Positions 48,118 through 58,019 of a DNA stretch of 64,000 bases are shown here, piece after piece; position 1 is the first letter of the stretch; every line of letters begins with the position of its first letter. The position numbers and the translations under genes were made by a program. The notes beneath the pieces are model-generated. The model had not been told where the DNA came from and searched no databases. It saw only the letters and a program-made list of their open reading frames with translations. The stretch spans positions 990,501 through 1,054,500 of the forward strand of contig NZ_CP118955.1 in the NCBI RefSeq assembly GCF_029023785.1, written 5' to 3'. The DNA comes from Enterococcus faecium (GTDB taxonomy: Bacteria > Bacillota > Bacilli > Lactobacillales > Enterococcaceae).

Positions 48118-51100
48118 ATGCGAAAAATGAAAACAATGGATGGCAATACGGCAGCCGCATATATTTCTTATGCATTTACCGAGATTGCTGCAATATATCC
48201 AATAACACCCAGTTCGACCATGGCCGAATTAGTAGATCAATGGTCAGCAGCAGGAAAAGAAAATGTATTCGGTCAACCAGTAAAAGTAGTAGAAATGCAA
48301 TCCGAAGCAGGAGCAGCTGGTGTGGTCCATGGATCATTGAAAACTGGTGCACTGACAACTACATATACCGCTTCTCAAGGGCTGCTTTTGATGATACCGA
48401 ATATGTACAAGATTGCTGGGGAACTACTGCCAAGTGTTTTCCACGTTGCTAGTCGGGCAGTGACGACAAATGCTTTGAATATTTTCGGAGATCACGGAGA
48501 CGTGATGGCTGCAAGACAAACAGGATTTGCTATGTTAGCTGAAAGCAGTGTACAAGAAGTGATGGATTTAGCACCTGTTGCCCATCTTGCTTCTATTGAA
48601 GGAGAAGTACCTTTTTTGAATTTCTTTGATGGATTCCGTACGAGTCACGAGATTCAAAAAATCGAAGTTTTGGAATATGAAGAATTAGCTCCTCTGATCA
48701 ATCAGGAGAAATTAGCTTCATTTCGTAAACGAGGGATGAATCCCAATCATCCGACTGTTAGTGGTACGAACCAGAATCCAGACATCCATTTTCAACAACG
48801 GGAAACGATCAACCCCTATTATGATAAATTACCTGAAATCGTTCAAAAATATATGAAAGAGATCAACCGATTACGAGGAACTTCTTATGACTTGGTGACT
48901 TATTACGGAGCAGACGATGCGGAAGAAGTCATTGTTTCTATGGGATCAGTTGCACAGACGATTGAACAAACGATTGATTACTTGAATGCAAACGGACGGA
49001 AAACAGGTTTTTTGAATATCCATCTTTATCGTCCTTTTCCAGTGGAAACATTCGTGCAAAAGTTGCCTCATACAGTAAAAACAATTGCTGTTCTTGATCG
49101 AAGTAAAGAACCAGGGGCAGGTGGAGAACCTCTCTTATTAGACGTTCAAAGTGCATTATATGATTCTGAGCTTCGCCCGGCTGTTATTGGTGGTCGCTAC
49201 GGATTGGGGTCTAAAGATGTGACTCCCGACCAAATCTCAGCAGTTTTTGATGAATTGCAAAAAGACCCAAGCATACGCAAAAAACGTTTCACCATAGGGA
49301 TCGTTGATGATGTGACTTATCAATCTTTGGAACCAAAGGAAAGTCTGGATTTGACAGAACCGCAAACATTCCAGGCCAAGTTTTGGGGGTTTGGATCTGA
49401 CGGAACAGTCGGAGCAAATAAATCAGCTATCAAGATTATTGGAGATCACACCGATAAATATGCGCAAGGCTATTTTTATTATGATTCGAAAAAATCTGGC
49501 GGTCTAACTGTCTCTCATCTTCGTTTTGGAGATACGCCGATACGTTCTGCGTATCTTGTCGAGCATGCGGACCTTGTTGCCTGTCACACACCAGCTTACC
49601 TGCATAGCTATGACTTGGTCAAAGGATTGAAGCCAGGTGGCATTTTTTTATTGAATACTCTTTGGAGCGACGAACAATTAGAAACGCATCTGCCCTTAAA
49701 ATTAAAACGTTACTTGGCTGAAAATAACATTAGATTCTATACGATCAATGCCATGAGATTGGCCCAAGAAGTCGGTTTGGGACGCCGGATCAATACCGCA
49801 ATGGAAACGGCATTTTTTAAATTAGCTGACATCATTCCTTTTGATGAGGTGATTCCGCTGCTAAAAGAAGAAGCCCTGAAAAGCTATGGACATAAATCAA
49901 TGGCTATCGTAGAAAAAAACATACAAGCAATCGATCGGACGACCGAACTGCTTCATCAAGTCGCGATCCCAGACCATTGGAGAACGTTGGAGATGCCTGA
50001 AAAAATCAATAAAAGGAACACTGGTTATGTACAAGAAATACTTGAACCAGTGAATGCACAGGAAGGAAATCAACTCTCTGTTGGTACACTTGTAGCAAAT
50101 GGAATGACAACTGGCGAAATGCCTTTAGGAACGGCTTCTATGGAAAAGCGGGGCGTCGCTTTAGAAGTACCTCAGTGGATTAGTGATCGCTGTACGATGT
50201 GTAATGAATGTGCCTTTGTTTGTCCTCATGCTGCCATCCGTCCATTTTTAGCAGATGAAGAGGAAATGGAAGAAGCGCCAGAAGGATTTATCGTGAGAGA
50301 AATGCGAGGCGCAGACGGCGTAAAATACCGTATCCAAGTTTCAGTGGAAGACTGTACAGGTTGTGGTCTGTGTGTAGAGGCTTGTCCCGCAAAAGAAAAA
50401 GCTTTAGTGATGAAGCCTTATGAAGAACAGAAAGAACAAGCTGTGAATTGGGCTTTTGCAATGACATTAAGACAAAAAGCAAATCCAGTCAAAGGAAAGA
50501 ATACTGTCTTGTCTACACAATTCAATCAACCGCTTCTTGAATTCTCGGGCGCTTGCTCAGGCTGTGGCGAAACACCTTATGTAAAATTATTGACACAAAT
50601 GTTCGGTGATCGAATGATGATCGCGAATGCGACAGGCTGTTCTTCTATTTGGGGCGGTGCTTCTCCTGCTTCTCCTTATACGACCAATGAATGTGGTCAA
50701 GGGCCTGCATGGTCAAATTCTTTATTGGAAGATAATGCTGAATTTGGTTATGGTATGCTTCTAGCGGCACAGACTCGTCGCGAGGCTTTGGCAAGTTCAA
50801 TCAAAGAAGTATTGCCAAAAGTATCAGAAGAACTACGAGAATTGATGGAAGACTGGTTGGTACACATGTTTGAGAGTGAAGGAACGCAGCAAAGAGCAGC
50901 AAAACTGCAAGCTGCGATCGAAAGCGAACGATCAATTGTCCCTGAACTGGAGGATATATACAAGAGAAAGGATCTATTCGTAAAAAACAGCCAATGGATG
51001 ATTGGTGGAGACGGATGGGCTTACGACATTGGTTTTGGCGGGATCGATCATGTACTTGCCAGCGGAGCAGACGTGAATATCCTTGTTTTGGATAACGAAG

Positions 51101-51810
51101 TCTATTCCAATACTGGCGGTCAAACCTCAAAAGCAACACCAGCTTCGGCAATCGCTAAATTTTCGGCTAGTGGAAAGTATGCTTCAAAGAAAGATCTAGG
51201 AATGATGGCGATGACATATGGAAATGTTTATGTGGCGCAAATTGCTTCAGGTGCCAATCAAATGCAAACGATCAAGGCATTTGAAGAAGCAGAAAAGTAT
51301 CCTGGACCTTCTCTAATCATTGCCTATACGCCTTGTATCACACATGGTTTGCTTGGTGGAATGAAAGAATCGCTTAAAGAAGCAAAAGAAGCTGTTTCTT
51401 CTGGCTATTGGTCATTATATCGATATAACCCTGCAATGGTCGAAAAAAACAAGAACCCAATGACTTTGGACTACAAAAAACCTGATTTTTCTACTATGCC
51501 TAATTTCATGAGGAAACAAGTTCGTTTTTCCTCGCTAGAGAACGCAAATCCAAATCTTGCAAAAGCTTTATTTGAAAAGACTGTCCACGACGCTAAAACA
51601 CGTTTTTACAACTATGCTGCACTGACGGGAGAATTAGAAAAAATCAAGAAACGACTTGAACCAGAGGAATCTATCGATGTACCCGTTAAGACTAGAAAAG
51701 AAAAAACGACGGACCTTGAAGCAGAAGAAAGAAGAGCTGCTAGAAGAGCTGCCAGAGCAGAACGACGTAAAAAAATGGAACAAGCTACAAAAGAAAAAAA
51801 GGAAAAATAA
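48118..51810 (+). CDS. nifJ: Pyruvate:ferredoxin (flavodoxin) oxidoreductase
   Basis: 1230-aa single-chain enzyme converting pyruvate and CoA to acetyl-CoA, CO2 and reduced ferredoxin or flavodoxin; oxygen sensitive. The order is domains I-II (GNTAAAYISYAFTEIAAIYP, with YPITPSS), a CoA/gamma-like domain, a two-cluster ferredoxin domain (CTMCNECAFVCPHAA and CTGCGLCVEACPAKE, about residues 690-765), a Cys pair CSGCGETPY for the third cluster, and the ThDP domain (GGDGWAYDIGFGGIDHVLAS, then LDNEVYSNTGGQ). The last 40 residues are an unusual Lys/Arg/Glu-rich tail. AAGGATG precedes ATG 48118. Confidence 0.95.
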   Translation: MRKMKTMDGNTAAAYISYAFTEIAAIYPITPSSTMAELVDQWSAAGKENVFGQPVKVVEMQSEAGAAGVVHGSLKTGALTTTYTASQGLLLMIPNMYKIAGELLPSVFHVASRAVTTNALNIFGDHGDVMAARQTGFAMLAESSVQEVMDLAPVAHLASIEGEVPFLNFFDGFRTSHEIQKIEVLEYEELAPLINQEKLASFRKRGMNPNHPTVSGTNQNPDIHFQQRETINPYYDKLPEIVQKYMKEINRLRGTSYDLVTYYGADDAEEVIVSMGSVAQTIEQTIDYLNANGRKTGFLNIHLYRPFPVETFVQKLPHTVKTIAVLDRSKEPGAGGEPLLLDVQSALYDSELRPAVIGGRYGLGSKDVTPDQISAVFDELQKDPSIRKKRFTIGIVDDVTYQSLEPKESLDLTEPQTFQAKFWGFGSDGTVGANKSAIKIIGDHTDKYAQGYFYYDSKKSGGLTVSHLRFGDTPIRSAYLVEHADLVACHTPAYLHSYDLVKGLKPGGIFLLNTLWSDEQLETHLPLKLKRYLAENNIRFYTINAMRLAQEVGLGRRINTAMETAFFKLADIIPFDEVIPLLKEEALKSYGHKSMAIVEKNIQAIDRTTELLHQVAIPDHWRTLEMPEKINKRNTGYVQEILEPVNAQEGNQLSVGTLVANGMTTGEMPLGTASMEKRGVALEVPQWISDRCTMCNECAFVCPHAAIRPFLADEEEMEEAPEGFIVREMRGADGVKYRIQVSVEDCTGCGLCVEACPAKEKALVMKPYEEQKEQAVNWAFAMTLRQKANPVKGKNTVLSTQFNQPLLEFSGACSGCGETPYVKLLTQMFGDRMMIANATGCSSIWGGASPASPYTTNECGQGPAWSNSLLEDNAEFGYGMLLAAQTRREALASSIKEVLPKVSEELRELMEDWLVHMFESEGTQQRAAKLQAAIESERSIVPELEDIYKRKDLFVKNSQWMIGGDGWAYDIGFGGIDHVLASGADVNILVLDNEVYSNTGGQTSKATPASAIAKFSASGKYASKKDLGMMAMTYGNVYVAQIASGANQMQTIKAFEEAEKYPGPSLIIAYTPCITHGLLGGMKESLKEAKEAVSSGYWSLYRYNPAMVEKNKNPMTLDYKKPDFSTMPNFMRKQVRFSSLENANPNLAKALFEKTVHDAKTRFYNYAALTGELEKIKKRLEPEESIDVPVKTRKEKTTDLEAEERRAARRAARAERRKKMEQATKEKKEK

Positions 51811-51869
51811 CAGAAAAAATATAATGAATAATTCTCTGAAGTTTAAAAATATTTATTGCAGAGAAAAAT

Positions 51870-51912
51870 AAAACGCATACTTGCAATTTTCTTGAAAATT
51901 ATGCGTTTTTCT
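51870..51912 (+). terminator. Terminator after nifJ
   Basis: AAACGCATA pairs with TATGCGTTT; an inner AATTTT/AAAATT hairpin tightens the loop; T-run follows. Confidence 0.8.
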
Positions 51913-51998
51913 CAAGAAAAATACGAGCAGATCAGCCTCTAAAATTAAAACATATGATATACTAGAGAGGAAATCTCAAAAGAGAAGAGAGGCTTTTT

Positions 51999-52886
51999 AT
52001 GTCATTTCAAATCGGGGAACTTTTTAATTTGGACTATTGGCAGCAAATGTTTTCCGGTGACTTGTTCTCTCTGAATTTTTTGGTGAACATACTTGATATT
52101 CTGGTTGTCTGGTATCTTGTATACAAACTGATCCAACTGTTGCGAGGCACAAAAGCGATTCAGCTTCTGAAAGGTGTAGCTATTTTTATTGTTATCCGAA
52201 TCGTAGCGGAAATCATTGGTCTGCACACCTTGTCTTGGCTGATGAACCAAGTCATTACGTACGGGGTGATAGCTGCTATCGTGATTTTTCAGCCGGAAAT
52301 CCGGAGAGGACTGGAACATCTTGGACGCAGTTCGCTTTTCAAACAATCAAAAAGCGAACAGCAGGAAGATGAGAAGATGATCTTGTCTTTTGACAAAGCC
52401 ATCCAATATATGTCCAAGCGAAAAATCGGTGCGTTGATCACTATCGAACGTCATACTGGATTAGATGAGTATATTGAGACAGGGATTGCTTTAGATGCAG
52501 ATATCACTGGGGAGCTGCTGATCAATATCTTTATTCCTAATACACCGCTGCATGACGGTGCAGTTATTGTAAAAGAAGGAAAGATCGCAGTAGCAAGCGC
52601 CTATCTTCCTCTATCAGAAAGTATGTTGATCCCTAAAGAATTCGGGACTCGACACCGGGCAGCTGTCGGTATAAGCGAAGTCAGCGACGCGATTACCATC
52701 GTTGTCTCTGAAGAAACCGGGGACGTCAGCATCACGTTAGATAATGAACTGATGGCTGGCTTATCCCAGCAAGAATATTTGGCAATCTTGCGTAGAGAAC
52801 TAATTGCTGAAGAGAAAACAAAAAACAAGAAAAACGTGATTCAATCTTTCCTAGACGGTATGACTAAGGGAGGGGATCGCAAATGA
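51999..52886 (+). CDS. cdaA: Diadenylate cyclase CdaA
   Basis: 295-aa membrane enzyme making c-di-AMP from two ATP. Three N-terminal membrane helices (about residues 25-100) precede the DAC domain with the active-site motifs HDGAVIV (about 189-195) and GTRHRAAVG (about 218-226). GAGAGG precedes ATG 51999. Its stop overlaps cdaR by 4 bases; glmM follows, the conserved cdaA-cdaR-glmM operon in which CdaR and GlmM modulate the cyclase. Confidence 0.96.
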   Translation: MSFQIGELFNLDYWQQMFSGDLFSLNFLVNILDILVVWYLVYKLIQLLRGTKAIQLLKGVAIFIVIRIVAEIIGLHTLSWLMNQVITYGVIAAIVIFQPEIRRGLEHLGRSSLFKQSKSEQQEDEKMILSFDKAIQYMSKRKIGALITIERHTGLDEYIETGIALDADITGELLINIFIPNTPLHDGAVIVKEGKIAVASAYLPLSESMLIPKEFGTRHRAAVGISEVSDAITIVVSEETGDVSITLDNELMAGLSQQEYLAILRRELIAEEKTKNKKNVIQSFLDGMTKGGDRK

Positions 52887-54052
52887 TCTCAAAAGAGAAA
52901 CGGACAAGCATTCTTTACAGTTTTATTGCATTGCTGTTCAGTATTGCGCTGTACTTCAATGCAAATGGCCAGTCCGTTCCAAATACGCTTTCTGGAAATG
53001 AAGCGTATAATCAAACAGTTACTGGGGTGCCGATCAAGATTTCTTATGATTCAAAGCGCTACTATATCCATGGATATGAAAATGCAGTGACTGTCAAACT
53101 TTCCAGTGCAAACCGAGTTCAGTTGAATGCAGAGGCAAACGAAGATACACGTATGTTCCGCGTCACAGCAGATATCACTAAGCTGGGCGAAGGAACACAT
53201 GAAGTTCCGCTAAAAATTCAAAATTTGAGCAGTGCTGTCACAGCAAAGATCGAACCATCGACTATTACAGTAACGGTTGAGAAAAAGGTAATAAAAGATT
53301 TCGATGTGGAAACGTTGATTCCTTCAACGTTCACACCATCTGGATATGAACTTGATGATACTTCCGTTAGTCCTAAAAAAGTCTCTATCACTACAGGTGA
53401 CAAAACATTGGCAGAAATCAAACGAGTAGTAGCTGATGTGGACGCTTCGATGGTCACAGATGATGGGATTAATAGTGAGGTCCCAATACAGGCGCTGAAT
53501 GCAGCAGGGGAAGTATTAAGTATCGTCTCTGATCCAGTGCAAGTAACAGTGAAAGCTGATTCAATCAAGCCAAGCAAGTCGGTACGACTTTATGGGATAC
53601 AGCAAGGAACACCAGCTGCCGGGGTAGAAAGCTATGATTTCAGTTTTTCAAAACTGGAAGCAGAAGTAAGCGGCTCTAGCGATTTGCTTGCATCGATCGG
53701 TGACAGTATTGCTGTACCGATCAATGTCTCAGGTATCAATCATCGAACAACTCGTAAAATTGAAATACCAGTAGAAGAGGGGTTAAGTATCAAGCCCGAA
53801 TCAGTTAGTGTGGAGATTACACCCGTGTTGCAAACGTCAAGCAGTAGCTCTGCTTCGACGAGCAGTCGGACACAAGAAAATACAAGTACGAGTAGAAGTA
53901 TTTCATCTGCTGATTCAGGAACGGAACCATCGACAACAACCATTTCTTCCAGTTCGGAATCTGGGACAAGCAGCTCGACCACAAGTACAGAAGAAACATC
54001 AGAAACAAGCGAATCAACGCAAATGAGCAGAACAAATTCCTCAGAAAATTAA
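52883..54052 (+). CDS. cdaR: CdaA regulatory protein CdaR (YbbR repeats)
   Basis: 389-aa protein with an N-terminal membrane anchor (ILYSFIALLFSIALYFNA) and extracellular YbbR-type repeats (about residues 45-310). The last 75 residues are almost wholly Ser/Thr with Glu (SSSSSASTSSRTQENTSTSR as an example), longer than in most relatives. It regulates CdaA across the membrane. ATG 52883 overlaps the cdaA stop (ATGA). Confidence 0.92.
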   Translation: MISKEKRTSILYSFIALLFSIALYFNANGQSVPNTLSGNEAYNQTVTGVPIKISYDSKRYYIHGYENAVTVKLSSANRVQLNAEANEDTRMFRVTADITKLGEGTHEVPLKIQNLSSAVTAKIEPSTITVTVEKKVIKDFDVETLIPSTFTPSGYELDDTSVSPKKVSITTGDKTLAEIKRVVADVDASMVTDDGINSEVPIQALNAAGEVLSIVSDPVQVTVKADSIKPSKSVRLYGIQQGTPAAGVESYDFSFSKLEAEVSGSSDLLASIGDSIAVPINVSGINHRTTRKIEIPVEEGLSIKPESVSVEITPVLQTSSSSSASTSSRTQENTSTSRSISSADSGTEPSTTTISSSSESGTSSSTTSTEETSETSESTQMSRTNSSEN

Positions 54053-54075
54053 GTTAAAGGAGTAATTTTACAACT

Positions 54076-55431
54076 ATGGGTAAATATTTTGGAACAGACG
54101 GCGTACGCGGTGAAGCCAACAAGGAACTTACGCCAGAACTTGCATTTAAGCTGGGACGGTGCGGAGGTTATGTCCTAAGCCAGCATGAAGAAGAAGGAAA
54201 ACGCCCACGCGTGTTAGTAGGGCGGGATACAAGAATCTCAGGTCAAATGTTAGAAGAAGCGCTGATTTCAGGACTTTTATCGGTGGGTATCGAAGTGTTC
54301 CAGCTAGGTGTGATCTCTACACCAGGTGTTGCTTATCTGACACGTTTGCAAAAAGCAAGCGCAGGGGTCATGATTTCTGCTTCTCATAATCCAGCACAAG
54401 ATAATGGAATCAAATTTTTCGGTGCAGATGGTTTTAAATTAGTAGATGACCAAGAGCTAGAAATTGAAGCATTATTAGATGCTGAAGTGGATGAATTGCC
54501 TCGTCCATCAGCTGAAGGATTGGGAACTGTAGAAGAATTTCCAGAAGGCTTATTGAAATATTCTCAATTCCTTGTACAAACGATCAACGGTGACCTTTCC
54601 GGTTTGACCATTTGTGTCGATGCAGCAAACGGAGCAACTTCAACAAGTGTTAATCGTTTGTTTGCCGATCTTGAAACAGATTTTTATACAATGGGCACAA
54701 ATCCAGACGGGTTAAATATCAATGACGGCGTAGGCTCTACCCATCCAGAACGTTTAGCTGAGATGGTCGTTGAAAAAGGAGCAGATGCTGGACTAGCTTT
54801 CGATGGCGATGGCGATCGTATTATTGCGGTGGATGAACTTGGAAACATCGTCGACGGTGATAAAATTATGTTTATCTGTGCTAAATATTTGGCAGAAAAA
54901 AATCGGTTGAAAAAAGATACGATCGTTACGACTGTCATGAGTAACTTAGGATTCCACAAAGCGGTGGAAGGAATCGGTTTGAAAGATGTCGTTACACAAG
55001 TTGGTGATCGTTACGTTGTAGAAGAAATGCGCAAAAACGATTATAACTTTGGCGGCGAGCAGTCTGGGCACATGATTTTCTTAGATTTTAACACAACTGG
55101 AGATGGGATGCTTTCAGGAATTCAGTTACTGAATATCATGAAACAGACAGGTAAGAAATTATCAGAGCTTGCAGCAGAGGTAACAATCTATCCGCAAAAA
55201 TTAGTGAATATCCGCGTAAGTGATAAAAACGGTGCGATGGATGTTCCGGCAATCAAAAAAGTGATTGAAGAGGCAGAAGCTGAAATGGGATCAGAAGGAA
55301 GAATCCTAGTTCGTCCTTCCGGTACAGAACCATTACTTCGAGTGATGGCAGAAGCGCCTACTGATGAGAAAGTCAATTACTATGTCGATAAAATCGCAGC
55401 AGTAGTCAAAGAAGAAATTGGACTGGATTAA
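54076..55431 (+). CDS. glmM: Phosphoglucosamine mutase GlmM
   Basis: 451-aa enzyme converting glucosamine-6-phosphate to glucosamine-1-phosphate for UDP-GlcNAc. The active-site serine loop is [14 protein letters not shown] (Ser near residue 101), the metal loop is [10 protein letters not shown], the sugar loop is GGEQSGH and the phosphate loop is [12 protein letters not shown]. Starts [22 protein letters not shown] is about 13 bases upstream. Operon with cdaA-cdaR; GlmM binds and inhibits CdaA in related species. Confidence 0.97.
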   Translation: MGKYFGTDGVRGEANKELTPELAFKLGRCGGYVLSQHEEEGKRPRVLVGRDTRISGQMLEEALISGLLSVGIEVFQLGVISTPGVAYLTRLQKASAGVMISASHNPAQDNGIKFFGADGFKLVDDQELEIEALLDAEVDELPRPSAEGLGTVEEFPEGLLKYSQFLVQTINGDLSGLTICVDAANGATSTSVNRLFADLETDFYTMGTNPDGLNINDGVGSTHPERLAEMVVEKGADAGLAFDGDGDRIIAVDELGNIVDGDKIMFICAKYLAEKNRLKKDTIVTTVMSNLGFHKAVEGIGLKDVVTQVGDRYVVEEMRKNDYNFGGEQSGHMIFLDFNTTGDGMLSGIQLLNIMKQTGKKLSELAAEVTIYPQKLVNIRVSDKNGAMDVPAIKKVIEEAEAEMGSEGRILVRPSGTEPLLRVMAEAPTDEKVNYYVDKIAAVVKEEIGLD

Positions 55432-55451
55432 GAGATATTTTCATAAAAAAT

Positions 55452-55503
55452 AAAAGAACAAGGACCAGTGTCAGATGTCTGACACTGGTCCTTGTTCTTT
55501 TAT
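55452..55503. terminator. Bidirectional terminator between glmM and glmS
   Basis: A 24-bp near-perfect stem (AAAAGAACAAGGACCAGTGT with its complement) with a 2-base tip; works for both convergent genes. Confidence 0.95.
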
Positions 55504-57308
55504 TATTCTACTGTCACTGATTTCGCTAAATTACGTGGTTTGTCAACGTCGAATCCCCGTAATAGCGTTGCGTAATATGCAAGTAATTGAGTCGGTACGA
55601 CTGTCGTTAGAGTAGTTAGATAAGGGTGGACAGTTGGTAGCACCAGCTGGTCACTTTCCTTTTCTAATCCCTCTGAGACAATAACTAATGTTTTAGCGCC
55701 ACGGCTTTCGACTTCTTTCAGGTTTCCTCGAGTATGCGCACCAGTCACTTCTTCACTGATGATTCCGATCACTGGTGTTCCTTCTTCGATCAAAGCAATC
55801 GTTCCATGTTTCAATTCGCCAGCGGCAAAACCTTCTGCCTGGATATAACTGATTTCTTTCAATTTCAAAGCAGCTTCAAGAGAAACGTTGTAGTCAGCGC
55901 CACGTCCAATGTAAAAGGCATTTCTTGTATCGCTGAGATATACTTCTGCCAACTCTTCTAAATAATCTTTTTGGGCAATGACCGATTCCATCGCATTAGC
56001 AACTAAACTCAATTCATGAGTGATATCGAATACAAGAGAAGTTTCAAATTCTTTTTTATCACCGATAGCTTTGGCTAATAAAGTTAGTACAGCTATTTGT
56101 GCAGTATAAGCTTTCGTTGATGCTACTGCGATTTCGGGTCCAGCATGCAATAGCAGTGTAAAGGATGCTTCCCGCGAAAGAGTAGAACCAGCAACATTTG
56201 TAATCGTAAGTGAAGGGTAGCCGAGACGGTTGATTTTTACCAGAACTTGGCGGCTATCTGCTGTTTCGCCACTTTGACTCAAGAAAATAAAGAATGGTTT
56301 TTTTGAAAGAAGAGGTGTGTTATAGCCAAATTCACTGGCTAAATGAACCTCAACAGGGATCTGTGTCAATTTTTCCAAAGTCTGTTTACCTGCTAACCCC
56401 GCATGGTAACTAGTTCCGCAAGCAACGATATAGATTCGATCGCTATCAGACAATGTATCGACCAGCTTTTGATCAAGAGAGACACGATTGTCTTCTGTTA
56501 CGTATTTTTGAGCGATACGACGCATGATAATAGGCTGTTCGTCGATTTCTTTCAGCATATAAAAAGGATAGGTACCTTTCTCGATATCTGAAGCATCTAC
56601 TTGTGCTTCGAATGAAGAACGTTCTACGATGTCACCTGCAAAATTTTGAATAATAACTTTTTCTGATGTGACAGTAACCATCTCTTTATCTTCAATCTCA
56701 ACGAATTCCTTCGTATGAGCAAGCATAGCCATTGCATCGCTGGCAATCACATTGAATCCATCGCCGAGTCCGATTAATAGTGGACTTTTATTTTTAGCGA
56801 CGTAAATAACATCAGGTGCTGTCCGATCAATCAAAGCGAAAGCGTAAGAACCTTTGATGACCCGCAAAGCTTTCAAAAACGCCTCTTGCGTTGTAGTATC
56901 CTTCGCGAAAGTTTCAATTAGATGAGCGATAATCTCAGTATCGGTCTCACCAATAAAGTGGTCATTTGCTAAATAAGCAATTTTAAGTTCTTCAAAGTTT
57001 TCGATTACGCCGTTGTGAACGAGCACGAAGCGTCCACTTTGGGAAGTATGTGGATGGGCGTTTTCTTCAGAAGGTTGCCCGTGAGTTGCCCAACGTGTAT
57101 GACCAATACCTATATTTCCTGTAGTATCAATATTTATTTTGTTTTTCAAATTTTGAATTCTGCCTTGTGCTTTGACCAGATAATCAGTTGTGCCATCTGA
57201 GACAAAGATACCAGCTGAATCATAACCACGGTATTCTAATTTTTCTAGACCGTCAATCAATCCTGGTGTTACATTTTTTAAACCAATCATTCCAACAATT
57301 CCGCACAT
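55503..57308 (-). CDS. glmS: Glutamine:fructose-6-phosphate aminotransferase GlmS
   Basis: 601-aa enzyme forming glucosamine-6-phosphate from fructose-6-phosphate and glutamine. Cys1 glutaminase domain starts MCGIVGMIGLKNVTPG, with GHTRWATHG. Two SIS domains follow (ACGTSYHAGLAGKQ, SQSGETADS), and the C-terminus ends KPRNLAKSVTVE. ATG 57308 puts Cys at position 2, required for catalysis after Met removal; the longer upstream frame covers the ribozyme. GGATG precedes it. Controlled by the glmS ribozyme. Confidence 0.97.
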   Translation of the reverse strand: MCGIVGMIGLKNVTPGLIDGLEKLEYRGYDSAGIFVSDGTTDYLVKAQGRIQNLKNKINIDTTGNIGIGHTRWATHGQPSEENAHPHTSQSGRFVLVHNGVIENFEELKIAYLANDHFIGETDTEIIAHLIETFAKDTTTQEAFLKALRVIKGSYAFALIDRTAPDVIYVAKNKSPLLIGLGDGFNVIASDAMAMLAHTKEFVEIEDKEMVTVTSEKVIIQNFAGDIVERSSFEAQVDASDIEKGTYPFYMLKEIDEQPIIMRRIAQKYVTEDNRVSLDQKLVDTLSDSDRIYIVACGTSYHAGLAGKQTLEKLTQIPVEVHLASEFGYNTPLLSKKPFFIFLSQSGETADSRQVLVKINRLGYPSLTITNVAGSTLSREASFTLLLHAGPEIAVASTKAYTAQIAVLTLLAKAIGDKKEFETSLVFDITHELSLVANAMESVIAQKDYLEELAEVYLSDTRNAFYIGRGADYNVSLEAALKLKEISYIQAEGFAAGELKHGTIALIEEGTPVIGIISEEVTGAHTRGNLKEVESRGAKTLVIVSEGLEKESDQLVLPTVHPYLTTLTTVVPTQLLAYYATLLRGFDVDKPRNLAKSVTVE

Positions 57309-57350
57309 AAAAAACATCCTACTTTCTATAATGAATTCGTATGAATGCTT

Positions 57351-57490
57351 CCAGCTGCAGGAAAATCCTTTTGTTTTATCTTTGCAGATACTTTTTGTGG
57401 ATTTTCTGTAGAGTGCAGTCCCTAGGGCCATCCGCCGAATCTTTCGATAAACCCTCTCCTCGTCATCTGTTTACACAGACCTGGCGCTAT
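57351..57490 (-). ncRNA. glmS ribozyme (glucosamine-6-phosphate-sensing)
   Basis: On the minus strand the conserved blocks follow in order: AGCGCC (cleavage between A 57488 and G 57487), GACGAGG, GGGTTTATCGA, ATTCGGCGGATG and CCCTAGGG-like residues. A distal GAAAATCC/GGATTTTC helix completes P4. Glucosamine-6-phosphate would promote self-cleavage and mRNA decay, lowering GlmS. The blocks match the B. subtilis ribozyme as remembered. Confidence 0.92.
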
Positions 57491-57542
57491 CCTAAAAGGT
57501 ATAACTATCCTCCTTTTTGTTTTTTATCTGGAAACATTTAAA

Positions 57543-57572
57543 ATCATAACCTTTTGCGAATGTTCTTGTCAA
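57543..57572 (-). promoter_or_regulatory. Promoter of glmS
   Basis: On the minus strand TTGACA (57572-57567), 18 bases, TATGAT (57548-57543); transcription starts about 45 bases before the ribozyme cleavage site. Confidence 0.7.
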
Positions 57573-57716
57573 CAAAAAAAGAATAAAAAATAAATTGGTA
57601 TATATCAAATGCTTTGTCAAATGCTCTTTTTATGTCAAAAAATAATGGGTTTTTATCTATCATCTTTTTCAGGAGTTCGGTACAATAGAAAGTAATCGGA
57701 TAGAGGAGGAGTAAAA

Positions 57717-58007
57717 ATGGATTCAAAAATTGAGATCATGACACTGGGAATGTTAAAAAAACAATTGTCCAAATTCGAAGCATCAGCTGGTGTATCAGAT
57801 GATACGAAAATATTTTTAGATACTGGCTGGGATAGCATCCAAGAAATCGCACCTGATGCCTTGGAAGTTGCTCAAGCTCGTGAGTTTACGGTAGAAGATG
57901 AATTGACAAAAGAGTCGTTTTCCGGGTATGCGCGGGAAGAAAAAGCAGAGCGGTTCGACACTTCTGAGCAGTCAGAAACTGTGATCGTCATAAAAAACTT
58001 GTATTAG
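57717..58007 (+). CDS. Conserved 96-aa protein of unknown function upstream of sppA
   Basis: Acidic cytoplasmic protein, MDSKIEIMTLGMLKKQLSKF, then DTKIFLDTGWDSIQEIAP, VEDELTKESFSGYAREE and VIVIKNLY. No signal or membrane segment. GAGGAGG lies 9 bases before ATG, and sppA begins 12 bases after the stop, so it is probably the first gene of a three-gene unit. I do not recognise a named family. Confidence 0.75.
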   Translation: MDSKIEIMTLGMLKKQLSKFEASAGVSDDTKIFLDTGWDSIQEIAPDALEVAQAREFTVEDELTKESFSGYAREEKAERFDTSEQSETVIVIKNLY

Positions 58008-58019
58008 AAAGGAGAAAGA

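Noticed and set aside
48108..48452. Alternative plus-strand frame overlapping the nifJ start
   Set aside because: It overlaps the clear NifJ domain I in another frame and has no family features.
53820..54035. Plus- and minus-strand frames overlapping the cdaR tail
   Set aside because: They are by-products of the Ser/Thr repeat composition and lack start signals.
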